64,000 nt of DNA from an uncultured Prevotella sp. (GTDB lineage Bacteria; Bacteroidota; Bacteroidia; Bacteroidales; Bacteroidaceae). Positions 18,801 through 27,410 of the stretch are shown piece after piece. Position 1 is the stretch's first letter. Each line of letters opens with the position of its first letter. The notes under the pieces were generated by a model, which was not told where the DNA came from, ran no database searches, and saw only the letters and a program-made list of their open reading frames with translations. Location of the stretch: assembly GCA_900545525.1 (NCBI GenBank), contig UQZX01000012.1:23392-87391 (forward strand), given 5' to 3'. The position numbers and the translations under genes were made by a program.

Positions 18801-18945
18801 TCACATGATATACCGTTCCGCCGCGTCCGCCCGTAGTATACCGTCCGAAGCCCTCGGCTCCGGGAAATGCCGGTACCTTTACGCTTTGTGCAAGTGTGCA
18901 GACGCTTATGGCAAGCAGTATCGTAGTTAATATCTTTCGTATCAT
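15853..18945 (-). CDS. Large secreted pectate lyase (PL1-like) with duplicated binding-type domains
   Basis: A 1030-residue exported protein; the signal peptide ends T-L-A-Q-S near residue 20. The catalytic part (about 24-420) opens F-P-G-A-E-G-F-G-R-Y-T-T-G-G-R-G-G, typical of PL1-related lyases, and has I-I-I-D-H-C-S-V-S-W-S-I-D-E and H-H-N-L-L-A-H-H-D-S-R-V-P-R-L-G with the expected catalytic arginine. A calcium-binding D-T-D-G-D-G-M-P-D-S-W-E segment follows near 455. Two ~130-residue beta domains then repeat (each with W-x-F-N-N-G, T-x-Y/F-T-I-x-x-P-x-G, K-V-x-x-x-G-x-x-N). They look like carbohydrate-binding or adhesive modules. The C-terminus (Y-N-L-N-G-Q-Y-V ... G-I-Y-I-V-N-G-K-K) resembles a type IX secretion sorting tail (inference). 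A small protein gene follows after 9 bases. Confidence 0.85.
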   Translation of the reverse strand: MIRKILTTILLAISVCTLAQSVKVPAFPGAEGFGRYTTGGRGGTVYHVTTLSDDNTANPAAGTFRHACRQKDVRTIVFDVSGTIYLKAELKLQNGNVTIAGQTAPGDGICIAGYPFVIAADNVIIRFVRFRLGNENVADHEGDGLGGMDLTNIIIDHCSVSWSIDECLSVYGSRDITVQWCIGAQSLVCSGHAKGTHGYGGNWGGSGASYHHNLLAHHDSRVPRLGPRQGTQTDERVDLRNNVFYNWAGNGCYGGEGMNVNIVNNYYKPGPATQTRGENIRKRIAAIGVRTTEYTKHDTDTPNGWDAMWHVWGKYFVDGNVNPQYNDVTNDNWTYGIYNQTTNDASVDYTYTQETKDAMRLNSPIEFAGVTTHTASAAYEKVLAYAGASLHRDALDKMIVDDTRNGKATCTGGQYTDKNGNLKESLPGLINSQDDVVYSDGTKGWPVLNSTAAPTDTDGDGMPDSWENANGLNPNDKTDGALVTVNGYTNLEVYMNSIVEDIMSGCTSDGIYEDTQEPEPVMNDYYDISAVTNTTNSKGDVSPWKFNNGFEVINTAGKTYGTVDNMYLKYSKGTEYTITIPNGMAIEKVEFKGFGNKVISALESVNGKSCAGMTGNSFPIHSSGGTPATFTVTPDEPVSKNITLKVSGAEGILAIRLYPVKNAVTQAGGEYTISKATNTGINTSATWNFNNGITVTNGNNKGYNAGNNDCIKFSAGTQFTINLPEGVSVSKVKISGYDNYQENDSYLAELNGKTFSNTDYVFPKKGADGSAVMKEYTIALDTPASGTLTFKAAGSQAVWVITLYTLPEITLSEHSVALGVSAGPANVTLVRTLSDTYWNSFCVPFDISADKINNVLGGARVLQFSSVNGSTMIFEETTEGIKTGIPCLIKPYSTIKNPRFENVTIVTEAPKSVTIDGCSYIGTYTKYAMEYGGTELMFNTRNGLSRPKQAPDNVMRGLRAYFRLPATQAESAKVMIPGGTTGIEEIPYEPCKASHKGIYNLNGQYVGTSAKGLPEGIYIVNGKKMVISNK

Positions 18946-19009
18946 AGTGTTTCTTTAAGGTCTTTATGTCAGGGCAAGGCGTATAGTGGATATGTGCAGA
19001 AATCCAAGA

Positions 19010-19096
19010 GTAGGGACCATTTTTTGTAAGTGCCCGCATGTAACAGCTTTTCAATCAGTGACTGTATGCCGGACATTTACAAGAAAAAGTCCCTAC
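19010..19096. repeat. Long inverted repeat, family A copy 1
   Basis: Left arm from GTAGGGAC at 19010 pairs with a right arm ending GTCCCTAC at 19096; arms of about 30 bases with a few mismatches and a ~26-base loop. It lies in the 228-base gap between the small protein gene at 19174 and the PL1 gene at 18945. It shares the GGGAC...TGTA...GTCCG/GCCCG arm with copies at 27411, 50530 and 63632. It may act as a terminator between the two units or be a mobile palindrome. Confidence 0.8.
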
Positions 19097-19173
19097 ACTT
19101 AATAGAACACAAGATTCTTATACACCCGCCTTGGGGTTATTGGTCAAATGTATTTATCGTCCTTGAATGAGCC

Positions 19174-19383
19174 TCACCACTCTCCGTCATTCTCCCACGG
19201 CGTGTAAGGCTTTGCTCCAGGACCTCCGCCCGTGCCCGTGCCTGTCTCCGGACCGCCGGGAACATTGCCCCCTCCCGGATCAGTCGTCTCCGTATCCGGT
19301 CCCGAACCTGCCATCATCATATACTCTGTGCTTATCTCAAATACATTTATGCACGGGGCAATATATCCTTTTAATTCTTTCAT
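19174..19383 (-). CDS. Small Gly/Pro-rich protein of the Y-I-x-P-x-I-x-V family, copy 2
   Basis: A 69-residue protein whose ATG is 9 bases downstream of the 1112-residue gene's stop. The N-terminus M-K-E-L-K-G-Y-I-A-P-C-I-N-V-F-E-I and the following E-Y-M-M-M-A-G-S match the plan of the protein at 15664-15843. The middle is a glycine, proline, threonine and acidic low-complexity stretch, and the end is Y-T-P-W-E-N-D-G-E-W. There is no signal peptide. The N-terminal half can form one amphipathic strand or helix; the rest looks disordered. The function is unknown. Conservation of position behind a large secreted protein suggests a linked role such as export, leader or processing (inference). 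Confidence 0.75.
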   Translation of the reverse strand: MKELKGYIAPCINVFEISTEYMMMAGSGPDTETTDPGGGNVPGGPETGTGTGGGPGAKPYTPWENDGEW

Positions 19384-19392
19384 CGTTGTCTC

Positions 19393-22300
19393 TTATTTAA
19401 CCGTTACTTTCTTTCCGTTTACTATATACACACCCTTTACGAGGTCTTTAAGCCCCTCTGTGCCGGTCTTCACAATCCGTCCGCTAAGGTCGTATATAAC
19501 GGCATCGGCATTGTCTATGTCCGTGTTGCCGGCATCGATGTTGTCTATTGCCGTTGTGCCGCTGTCCTCTCCGAAGTCAGCACCTGCAAGAATTGCCTTT
19601 GCACCCGATGTGTTGTCGCTGCACTTGAAGAAAGAGCGGTAGCCCTTTATGTTCCATGTCTCACCTTCCTGCGTGCGGTAAAGCTTGCCGTCGCCTCCAA
19701 AATAGTAGTCGTTGGGCTGCAGTGCGTTCTCCTGCATTGTGTAAGAAGCATTGAGCGTGAAGACGAACTTGCCGTTCAGCGTTCCCGTTGTTTCCCCGTT
19801 CACGGCGGGTTCTATGGTTGCGCCGTCTATGGTTACGTTAGCAAGGCTGGGTGTGAATGTCACGTTCTTTTTGTTTATTTCGAGCGTTGTTACCTTTGCA
19901 TCAGCGTCAGCGGGTCCGAAAGCATCGCCGTTCTTTGTCGGCTTTACAAAGCACGGTCTTCCGGCAACAATCATCTGATAGTTGTGCTTTTTGAACTTTA
20001 TGGTGTTGCCGCTTATTCCGTCGAAGTAGATAACCATAGTCCCCTTGCCGAAGGTATTCTCCACCTGTGTCTCTGTCATGCTGTACGGCAGCGTTACGGG
20101 CATCCACGTGTCAGCCTTGAAGCTGCGCGTATAGTCTATCGTCACGTCCGTGTTCTCGGTAAACAGCGGTTTATCAGCAGAGTTGTCGTTCAATGTCATT
20201 GCCGCCGGCGTTGTTCCCGCAGGTATGAACTTATATCCGCAGAAGCCAGCCTTGCTTCCGTTGGTGAAGACAAAATAGGTCTTTCCGGGCTTTACGTCGA
20301 ATATGTACTTGCAGTATGCCTTGTTTATCAGCACGTAGCCGCTACCGTCGGTAGTTTTGGATATTTCGAAGTTGCCGCCTTTGCTGGCTTTTTCCCATTG
20401 CTCCTTGTAAAGACCGTAGTCTTTGTATGAGGTAAAGTCGTATCCGTTGTCCGTCGAGCCATACTTCAGCCTGCCGCTTACCCTCACCTCTTTTGCCGTT
20501 ATGATGTTTCCCTTTTCATCGGCGATATACAGCGGACGCACTTTTAGAGCCTTGTTTGTCGTAACATCGCTGCTCGGAATGCCGTTTTCATCGAGATCGA
20601 GTGCACCGTTCTGCAATACATGCACCGTAAGCTCTCCGCTGCACTGAGGCTCAAACTTATAGAATGTTCCGTAGTAGGGCAGACTGTGGGTGTTTGTGTT
20701 GGGGCTGAACGTATTGCTGCCCATGCCCGAGATATTCCTCAGTTCGTTTGTCGGAGTCTCGTTTCCTGCCGTGGCATATCCATAGCGAAGCTCCACATTG
20801 TCATCGGCTTCATAGGCAATGAATACATCATCCTGCTTTGCCATGGTGTATATGTTGTTCTTCTTGTCCTGACCGCCGAATGTCATTACCATGCCCGGAG
20901 TCTTTATATGGTCGCCGACCTCATGTACGTTGCCGCTCATTATGTTATAATAATATGTGTCGGTGATGTTTGTTTCACCGTCTGAATAGATTACTCCGGC
21001 AAGACGAATGCGGTTAGGATTATTGTAAGATGTTCCGTCCCATTCTCTCTGGCTGTTGAATATATAATATGTAGTGCCTGCCGTTGCATGGAACATGAAC
21101 GACTGTGTGGTATTATATAATGCTATGCCACCTTCTGCCTTGTTGTCGTAAATACCGTTTGGATAGTCCTCAACGGGATTGCCTTTAGAGTCGGTTATCC
21201 ACAGTTGTCCGAACTTTGTCTTGTCATCTTTGTCAAAATACAGGTATATTGTGCCGCTCTTCATTGCCGTAATGGTATAGAACGCTCCTTTTACAGGCAG
21301 TGATTTGTTCTCGTTGCCATCGAAGAAATAGCTGTTTGGAGCCTTGCCGTCCGTAGGTACCGACTTGCTGTCCGGAATAATCTCCCACTCAAAGTGGGAT
21401 GCCAGTTTATACCCGTCTTCTTTTTGTGATTTTATCGTCACAGGGGCACTCCATGTTCCGTTTCCAAGTGTTATGTACAATGCCGGCGTGAGAGACAGGC
21501 TTGCCTGAAGCGTTCCGCTGTTGTCCTCGGCGTATTTCTCTTCAGAGCGTGAAAGTGTCTGATAAGTTTTTCCGGGCTTCTGGTCTTTGTCCACGTCAAG
21601 GCTCTCGGCAGTTCCTGCCGGCATAAAGTCGTATCCGGCAAAGCCGAGCCTTGTACCTACACCATATATATAATAGTCGCCCCCGACTTTTGCATCAATC
21701 TCGCATAAGATAAGGTGATATACATTATCATTCGGCAGGGTGAAAGTTCCAGCTTCTGTACTTTCAAGTCTCTTTCCTTCATATATACATACGGCAGGCA
21801 TCCCGTTGCCGTCTTTGTCGATAATCTTAAAGCTCTTTCCGTCTCCCGTCTTTGTTATCAGCCTTACAACCAGCTTTCCGTCGGTCTTTGCCGTATATCG
21901 GGTATAGCATCCTGAAGCAGGTATGCCGTTGTCAGTTAAATATGCGTTGGTGCCGGAAAGGTATGAAACATAATCATCCACTCTGTTTTCCCATTTCCAT
22001 TGTTTTGTTGCATCTGCCGTTCCGTCCTCGCCAAGTGTCAGCGTTACATTCGTATTGTCGAATGTCTTTGTAGTACCTACATATTTATTTGCATCATCGG
22101 TCTTGGTAAAAGCCAAAGTCTCCGTCGCTCCTGCCGGATAGAAGTCGTAGCCTGCAAAGCCCGGTCTTGTGCTGCCTCCATATATATAGTATGTAGTGCC
22201 TGCACTTACATTGACTCTACAGTTAATCGACCGATATGCATTGGTGGTATTTGGAATGGTAAAGGCATTGTTGCTATAAGGCAACTGCGTATTGTCATCC

Positions 22301-22731
22301 TGCACACAAACAGCATTATATATTGAATTTCCGTTTTCGTCTATTATATACAAATTACGTTCTTGTGTGGTTCTTATAACAAGCTTCACATCAAGAGTTC
22401 CGTCTTTCAGCGGAGTGAACTGATAATAACATCCTTTTGCCGGGATTTTTCCGTTGGGGTTGGAAACTCCGTCTGCCAGCTTTGCGTTGTCGTCACAGTT
22501 TACAGTATACACCGTTGTTTCATTAATTGTACGTGTGTAGCTTCCCCACACCTTGCCTGTGGTATACGTATTGCCAAACAACATTTTCACATTTTCCGTA
22601 CCAAACGGAATTGTAGAGGCATCTGCTGTGCCTATGAATTTTACCCTGAAAGTCTCAGAGTCTGCCATAATCATGCTGTTACAGCACAACAGGAGTGCAG
22701 AAAAGACATAAATACGTAAAAACTTAAACAT
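19393..22731 (-). CDS. Large secreted protein with four related beta-sandwich-like repeats
   Basis: A 1112-residue protein not assigned to a family. The ATG at 22731 gives a good signal peptide (M-F-K-F-L-R-I-Y-V-F-S-A-L-L-L-C-C), cleaved near residue 23; an upstream in-frame ATG at 22833 overlaps the promoter and is rejected. Four diverged repeats occupy about 30-200, 225-375, 405-590 and 610-840. Each has G-x-[YF]-Y-x-[FY]-T/E-P-x-x-x-G-x-L-x-V and a closing G-x-x-Y-Y-I-Y-G-x-x-T-R-x-G-F-A-G-Y-D-F-x-P-A-G-like segment. A ~230-residue C-terminal part ends Y-D-L-S-G-R-I-V ... G-V-Y-I-V-N-G-K-K-V, a sorting-like tail. It is probably a cell-surface or extracellular binding protein. A small protein gene follows after 9 bases. 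Confidence 0.8.
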   Translation of the reverse strand: MFKFLRIYVFSALLLCCNSMIMADSETFRVKFIGTADASTIPFGTENVKMLFGNTYTTGKVWGSYTRTINETTVYTVNCDDNAKLADGVSNPNGKIPAKGCYYQFTPLKDGTLDVKLVIRTTQERNLYIIDENGNSIYNAVCVQDDNTQLPYSNNAFTIPNTTNAYRSINCRVNVSAGTTYYIYGGSTRPGFAGYDFYPAGATETLAFTKTDDANKYVGTTKTFDNTNVTLTLGEDGTADATKQWKWENRVDDYVSYLSGTNAYLTDNGIPASGCYTRYTAKTDGKLVVRLITKTGDGKSFKIIDKDGNGMPAVCIYEGKRLESTEAGTFTLPNDNVYHLILCEIDAKVGGDYYIYGVGTRLGFAGYDFMPAGTAESLDVDKDQKPGKTYQTLSRSEEKYAEDNSGTLQASLSLTPALYITLGNGTWSAPVTIKSQKEDGYKLASHFEWEIIPDSKSVPTDGKAPNSYFFDGNENKSLPVKGAFYTITAMKSGTIYLYFDKDDKTKFGQLWITDSKGNPVEDYPNGIYDNKAEGGIALYNTTQSFMFHATAGTTYYIFNSQREWDGTSYNNPNRIRLAGVIYSDGETNITDTYYYNIMSGNVHEVGDHIKTPGMVMTFGGQDKKNNIYTMAKQDDVFIAYEADDNVELRYGYATAGNETPTNELRNISGMGSNTFSPNTNTHSLPYYGTFYKFEPQCSGELTVHVLQNGALDLDENGIPSSDVTTNKALKVRPLYIADEKGNIITAKEVRVSGRLKYGSTDNGYDFTSYKDYGLYKEQWEKASKGGNFEISKTTDGSGYVLINKAYCKYIFDVKPGKTYFVFTNGSKAGFCGYKFIPAGTTPAAMTLNDNSADKPLFTENTDVTIDYTRSFKADTWMPVTLPYSMTETQVENTFGKGTMVIYFDGISGNTIKFKKHNYQMIVAGRPCFVKPTKNGDAFGPADADAKVTTLEINKKNVTFTPSLANVTIDGATIEPAVNGETTGTLNGKFVFTLNASYTMQENALQPNDYYFGGDGKLYRTQEGETWNIKGYRSFFKCSDNTSGAKAILAGADFGEDSGTTAIDNIDAGNTDIDNADAVIYDLSGRIVKTGTEGLKDLVKGVYIVNGKKVTVK

Positions 22732-22803
22732 AAAAGGTTTTGTTTTTGTTAATAGAAAAGTTATAATTACATCACTTAAACCAGATTGCCTGATTATACC
22801 GCT

Positions 22804-22833
22804 GCAAATGTAAAGTAAAGGAATAACATTCAA
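22804..22833 (-). promoter_or_regulatory. Promoter of the 1112-residue protein gene
   Basis: On the minus strand TTG (22833-22831), 19 bases, then TACATTTG (22811-22804): a good Bacteroidetes match. The leader is about 65 bases. Confidence 0.75.
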
Positions 22834-23033
22834 TTACCCCCCCCGTTAATGAGTGTTAACGAATGTATTTGTATGTAAATAAAAATCCCGTTTGAATTAT
22901 TTTACCATTATTTTAATACAAAAATCATAGTTTGGAGAATGGTATTTTTTGACAATTTACCATTTTTTATCATTCTGTTGTATTAAAAATATATACCCCG
23001 GCAGTTGCTCCGGAAGCGGCAACGCAGGTGTGT

Positions 23034-23163
23034 CAGAATGCAGGATATTTTCATCCTACAGATGTCTTACATTCTGAAACATGGTCTTTGAGGCTCTGAA
23101 AGGCGGTCTTTTGGAAGCTAAGAGATGACCTCTTGGACGCCAAAAGACCGCCTTTTGGAAACC
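23034..23163. repeat. Composite inverted repeat, family C copy 1
   Basis: This sits in the 588-base gap between 22731 and 23320. TCAGAATG (23035) pairs with CATTCTGA (23070), with an inner AGGAT/ATCCT pair. Then AGGCGGTCTTTTGG (23101-23114) pairs with CCAAAAGACCGCCT (23140-23153) around a smaller AAGAG/CTCTT hairpin. The words CTCTGAAAGGCGG, GTCTTTTGGA and GACGCCA recur in the elements at 31558 and 45915. The rest of the gap is AT-rich with a run of seven C near 22840 and no gene. Confidence 0.75.
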
Positions 23164-23319
23164 GGGCTGCCGTGACAGAAAACCGTAAGAAAAAGCACCT
23201 GAAATGTAACAGACCGGAACATCCGTGCCCGTTCATGCCTGTTGTAACCCTGCCAACAGGAATGAGGCATGAACGCCCGGTACGGGAATGTGTGCAGGGA
23301 GATGCCTTGACAGGCAAGT

Positions 23320-25560
23320 TTAAGCATAAGAGTGCATGCCTCCGAGAAAGTAGTTCACGCCGAAATATGTCATCAGTATGGTGAGAAACGCGGCAGTCAT
23401 GAAGGCATGGAAAAACATGGGGCGGCGCATCTGCGGTATGGAACGGTGATGTACGGCACATCCGTAGACCATGAAGACAATGAGCGCCCATACCTCTTTC
23501 GGGTCCCAGCTCCAGTAGGTGCCCCATGACACGTTTGCCCATACGGCACCTATGAATATGCCCGCACCGAGCGTCGCAAGTGCGGGATAGAGGAAAAGGA
23601 GTGAAAGCAGGCGCAGTGCCTCCATGTCCGTGGCTGTCTCCACGCCGGTCCCTTTGCGTGCGGCATGCAGCGCGAGTGCCGTCATGCCGCAGACGAATGT
23701 CAGCGACAGCAGTGCGAACGCCATCATTATCATGGATACGTGTATGCTGAGCAGCGGCGACGACAACACGGGCATGACGTGGGTTATCTGCGGGTCCATG
23801 CCGCTGATATGCGCCACGAGCAGGAAGAGGCCCGACAGAAGGAAGCCGAATGTCTGCATTATCCTGAAACGGCGGTAAGTGACTATGGACACAAACTGTA
23901 TGCACCATGCCATGAGCAGCATTGTCTCGTATCCGTTAGCCATCGGTATCGTGCCGCTGACAATCCAGCGCAGTGCCCCGCAGACGGTCAGCGCGGCGAA
24001 AGATGCAGCCATTACAGCCGTTGCGGCATGGCTGTACAGCTTCTGCCTGTAGCGTTCCGTGTTTCTGTGCGTAAGCCGGAATATGGCGGCAGCAAGCGTG
24101 ACAAGCCCCATGGCGAGGTTTACCATAAAGAGGATTTTTGCAAACGGTATGGCGTTGTAAATCCTTTCTGCCGTTATCCTGTTCTTGCCGGGCAGGGAGT
24201 TGCCGCCGTTCTTGTGCTGGTATCTTATCATCTTGTCTGTCACGGCACGGAAGCCTGCCGTGTCCGCCGCCATGACATACTGGTAGAGCAGCGTGAACAC
24301 ATTCTGTATATATGCCTTTTGCGTCTCATCCATGCCGGCGGGCAGTTTGCCTGTTGGTGCATGCCACACCGTGTGCCCGCTGCTGTCCGTGCACGGGAAT
24401 ACCTTCAGCAGCGTGCCGCGGCGCAGGTTCATTACCAGTTGCAGCCTGTCGTCCATGTCGGCAACGTTTCTGTGGAACTCGTCGTTTGCTCCCTTGTAAT
24501 ATTCCTGAAGATACGGACCTATGGTATATCCGCCCATCTCACGGTTGAAGAAAGTGTTCACGCTGACATAACCGGGCAGCTGCAGCCGCGACTTCATTGC
24601 ACCGCCTTTCATTCTTATCACCGGTTCGTTGCTCCATTCGTCGCCATAGAATATAAATCCTGTCAGCACCTGCTCTGCCGTGTATCCTTTATAGCTTGTG
24701 TCACCATACAGCTTTTTTGTAAAGTCTATGGCGAATGTCTGCAATGGGCAGATGCGGTTGTTGTAGAGAATGCTAAGCTGTCCGAACTTCCCTGCCACGT
24801 CCTTGGGCAGTGCCGGAACCGCAGACACTGTCTGGACTCCGGCGGCAGACAATATCATGATGAGCGCGCCCCTGCGCAGCAGCGGATGCCGCAGCAGGCG
24901 GCGGAAACCGCCCCCGGGGTCGGCAAGCATCCATGCCAGCGAAAGGAAGAGCAGGGCATATCCCGTGTAGGTTACGGGTATTCCCCACGGATCGGAGCTG
25001 ACTGCGAGCACGCTCCCTTGCCCGTCCTCATCGTATGATGCCTGATACAGCCGCATGGAATTGTGCGATAATATCTTGTTCATCGACACTTTGTGCCGTG
25101 TTTTGCCGCCGTTGTCCCTGATGGTCACCACAGACACATAGTCTGCGGCAGCCTCCGTCCCTTCGTGATAGTCAATGTAGAACGAGTCGAGGCTTATCTC
25201 GAACGGCAACGTCAGTTCTTCCGTATTTCCGTTGCCGCAGTCTGCATAATACCTGCCGGCTGTTTCGCCGCAGCGCAGATGCAGGCTTCCGTGCCGTGCC
25301 GACACGCGGGTGAACATGGCTCCAAGCAGTATTATGGCAAACGAAAGATGAAGGGCTGTAGCGGAGCGGCGTCTCACGTGCGACCTGACAAAATATATTA
25401 TTCCGGCAGCGGCAAGCAGCCCCCATGCCGCCGTGAACCACCATGCACCGTATATGCGCAGGTGTACAAACTCCGTACCGTACCATTTTTCAATGAAAGT
25501 TGCAGTGCCCATACATATTATAATAAGGCAATATAGGGAAATGACAGTCTTCCGGATCAT
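23320..25560 (-). CDS. ccsA: Cytochrome c biogenesis protein, CcsB-CcsA (ResB-ResC) fusion
   Basis: A 746-residue membrane protein that fuses both System II components which carry heme outward and attach it to CxxCH motifs. The ATG at 25560 (M-I-R-K-T-V-I-S) is preferred to one 28 codons upstream. The ResB-like half has three or four membrane spans and a large periplasmic domain (about 90-450). The CcsA-like half carries several spans and the diagnostic W-G-T-Y-W-S-W-D-P-K-E-V-W-A-L heme-handling motif near the end. Histidines in H-I-S-G-M-D-P and V-H-H-R-S are candidate heme ligands. It lies 94 bases downstream of a di-heme protein gene on the same strand, so it probably matures that protein. 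Confidence 0.9.
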   Translation of the reverse strand: MIRKTVISLYCLIIICMGTATFIEKWYGTEFVHLRIYGAWWFTAAWGLLAAAGIIYFVRSHVRRRSATALHLSFAIILLGAMFTRVSARHGSLHLRCGETAGRYYADCGNGNTEELTLPFEISLDSFYIDYHEGTEAAADYVSVVTIRDNGGKTRHKVSMNKILSHNSMRLYQASYDEDGQGSVLAVSSDPWGIPVTYTGYALLFLSLAWMLADPGGGFRRLLRHPLLRRGALIMILSAAGVQTVSAVPALPKDVAGKFGQLSILYNNRICPLQTFAIDFTKKLYGDTSYKGYTAEQVLTGFIFYGDEWSNEPVIRMKGGAMKSRLQLPGYVSVNTFFNREMGGYTIGPYLQEYYKGANDEFHRNVADMDDRLQLVMNLRRGTLLKVFPCTDSSGHTVWHAPTGKLPAGMDETQKAYIQNVFTLLYQYVMAADTAGFRAVTDKMIRYQHKNGGNSLPGKNRITAERIYNAIPFAKILFMVNLAMGLVTLAAAIFRLTHRNTERYRQKLYSHAATAVMAASFAALTVCGALRWIVSGTIPMANGYETMLLMAWCIQFVSIVTYRRFRIMQTFGFLLSGLFLLVAHISGMDPQITHVMPVLSSPLLSIHVSMIMMAFALLSLTFVCGMTALALHAARKGTGVETATDMEALRLLSLLFLYPALATLGAGIFIGAVWANVSWGTYWSWDPKEVWALIVFMVYGCAVHHRSIPQMRRPMFFHAFMTAAFLTILMTYFGVNYFLGGMHSYA

Positions 25561-25654
25561 ATATATTTGAATTGTGTGGTTATGAAAGAGATATGCCGGA
25601 ATATATAAAGATACCTTTGCTGGCATGTATATATATCCCGGCATGTCATCATGG

Positions 25655-27331
25655 TTATATGGACCTCAGGAATTTCACGACAGCGTCGCGGTCGCGCTTG
25701 CTTAGGTTGTAGAATTTCAGCGTAGACTCATAGGCATCGGAGTTCTTGCTGTATCCGTGCCACATTATTGCCTCTATCTCGTTGTGTGCGCGGCAGTCGT
25801 GCAGGCGGTCCTCAGCTCCGGTGTTGACCATTGACAGTCCGCGTCCCCACAGCGGTGTCGTGCGGCACCATGAGCCGTGTATGCCGTTCTTCATGAACAG
25901 GCGGTGCTGTATCATGTCGGTATACGGATATATCTTCTGCCTGGGATATTTGGGAAGCTCGCGTCCGCCGATACATGCCGGTGCCCAGTAGTCGTCGCTG
26001 CCTGTTGTCCATGACGGGCGGTGGCATGTGGCACACCCTATCTGCATGAAGACCTTCTTTCCCTGCTGTACCTCGCTGTCGTTGAGGTTGCGTGCGCGCG
26101 GTATTGACAGTCCGCGGTGCCACACAAGGAACGAGTAGTAGTTGTCGTCAGACATGTCAGGGGTGAAGTTGTGCCAGCGGTTGTCAAACTGGTTGGTCTT
26201 TGGAGAGAGCAGGTTCTTCACCGCATCGGCTATTCCCTCGTCCGTTCCGTCGGCATAATATGGAGACGCGGGGTTTGCCTTTATGCTGCTTATCACCGAG
26301 CTGTTCTTCGACATAGCGTTTGCCCACGCGTCGGTGGTGTAAAGATACGGGCGGTCGCTGCGGCTCACGTTGGGTATGTTCCAGATGGCGTTTGCACCGG
26401 CACCGTCCTGCAGCGAGGCACGTGTCATGGCGTATGTGAAACGCTTTATCTTCTTCTGTCCGTCGGCAAGCGTGTACCATGCCCCTGCCGCCCAGTCGTT
26501 TGCAGCCTTGTCCCAGAAGTTAGGGTTCAGTTCAGCATACTTTGCCTCCTCCATATACTGCTTCTTTATATCCTCCTCGGGTATGGCGTCGAGCAGTCCC
26601 GTACCGATGATGCCGATTGTAGACTCAAGGCGGAAGGCAAGGTTGGTCGGCACGGGGTCTGTATTGAAGGCACTTGCCGGGATGTTCAGTTCCGGATAGA
26701 TAAGCTCATACTTCTCGCCGTCGGGGAATGCCATTGGTATGCCGCTCTCCATTGCCGTGATGTTTTTCCATTCCAGCTGTATCTGCTCTTCCTCTATAGG
26801 AGGCAGGAAAGGCGATGTTGCCCTTGTCTGCGGCATGCCCGTAACCTCCGTGATGTACGGACCGTCGTCGCTGTTGTCGCCGTCTGCGGGATGATATACC
26901 ACGAGCAGATATCCGTTGCCCCATTCTGCCGTATATTTGTTCACACGCTTCCCGTGCCCGTATCCAGGGTGGCAGTCCAGGCACGACTTGCGGACATACG
27001 CCGGACCGAGGCCGTTGAATGGCGGCGTGTCTGTCGTTACATTGCGCTCAAAGAACAGTTCGCCACGGTTAAAGTGGTCCGTCAGTCCCATTTGCGTCAC
27101 TGCGGGAGTCTCGTCCTCATAGCATCCTGCCGTTACGTTGTCGGTCGTTCCGAGTTCGCCTCCGGGATACCATTCAGACGCTTCAAAGTTTCCCACAGCC
27201 TTGCCGACGAAGCTTACGTCGTCCGTATTGCCGGCACCGGGGTTGATGTTGTCGTCGTCTGAACACGACAACAGCGACATGCCCAGCATGCCGCCTACAA
27301 GCAGAAGGCTTGTTCCTTTTCTTAAATTCAT
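25655..27331 (-). CDS. Di-heme oxidoreductase lipoprotein (DUF1111-type)
   Basis: A 558-residue lipoprotein: lipobox S-L-L-S-C with Cys23, followed by an acidic Asp-rich tether. Two c-type heme sites are visible, C-L-D-C-H at 117-121 and C-A-T-C-H near 435. This fits the family annotated as 'thiol oxidoreductase' or di-heme oxidoreductase, often encoded beside imelysin lipoproteins. The N-terminal part (F-N-R-G-E-L-F-F-E ... F-N-G-L-G-P) and the C-terminal R-L-H-D-C-R-A-H-N-E-I-E-A-I-M-W-H-G segment are typical. Likely role: periplasm-facing redox enzyme in iron handling (inference). Imelysin is upstream and CcsBA downstream, all on the minus strand. Confidence 0.85.
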   Translation of the reverse strand: MNLRKGTSLLLVGGMLGMSLLSCSDDDNINPGAGNTDDVSFVGKAVGNFEASEWYPGGELGTTDNVTAGCYEDETPAVTQMGLTDHFNRGELFFERNVTTDTPPFNGLGPAYVRKSCLDCHPGYGHGKRVNKYTAEWGNGYLLVVYHPADGDNSDDGPYITEVTGMPQTRATSPFLPPIEEEQIQLEWKNITAMESGIPMAFPDGEKYELIYPELNIPASAFNTDPVPTNLAFRLESTIGIIGTGLLDAIPEEDIKKQYMEEAKYAELNPNFWDKAANDWAAGAWYTLADGQKKIKRFTYAMTRASLQDGAGANAIWNIPNVSRSDRPYLYTTDAWANAMSKNSSVISSIKANPASPYYADGTDEGIADAVKNLLSPKTNQFDNRWHNFTPDMSDDNYYSFLVWHRGLSIPRARNLNDSEVQQGKKVFMQIGCATCHRPSWTTGSDDYWAPACIGGRELPKYPRQKIYPYTDMIQHRLFMKNGIHGSWCRTTPLWGRGLSMVNTGAEDRLHDCRAHNEIEAIMWHGYSKNSDAYESTLKFYNLSKRDRDAVVKFLRSI

Positions 27332-27410
27332 GTTTCCTTGGTTTATTTATATGTTCTTTTGTCTGATAAGGAATATTAGCCATGAGGGTGTGTCAAAATA
27401 CTCATACAGC

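Noticed and set aside
15649..18808. Several long plus-strand frames opposite the large PL1 gene
   Set aside because: They mirror the codon structure of the minus-strand gene, which has a signal peptide, lyase motifs and a complete C-terminus.
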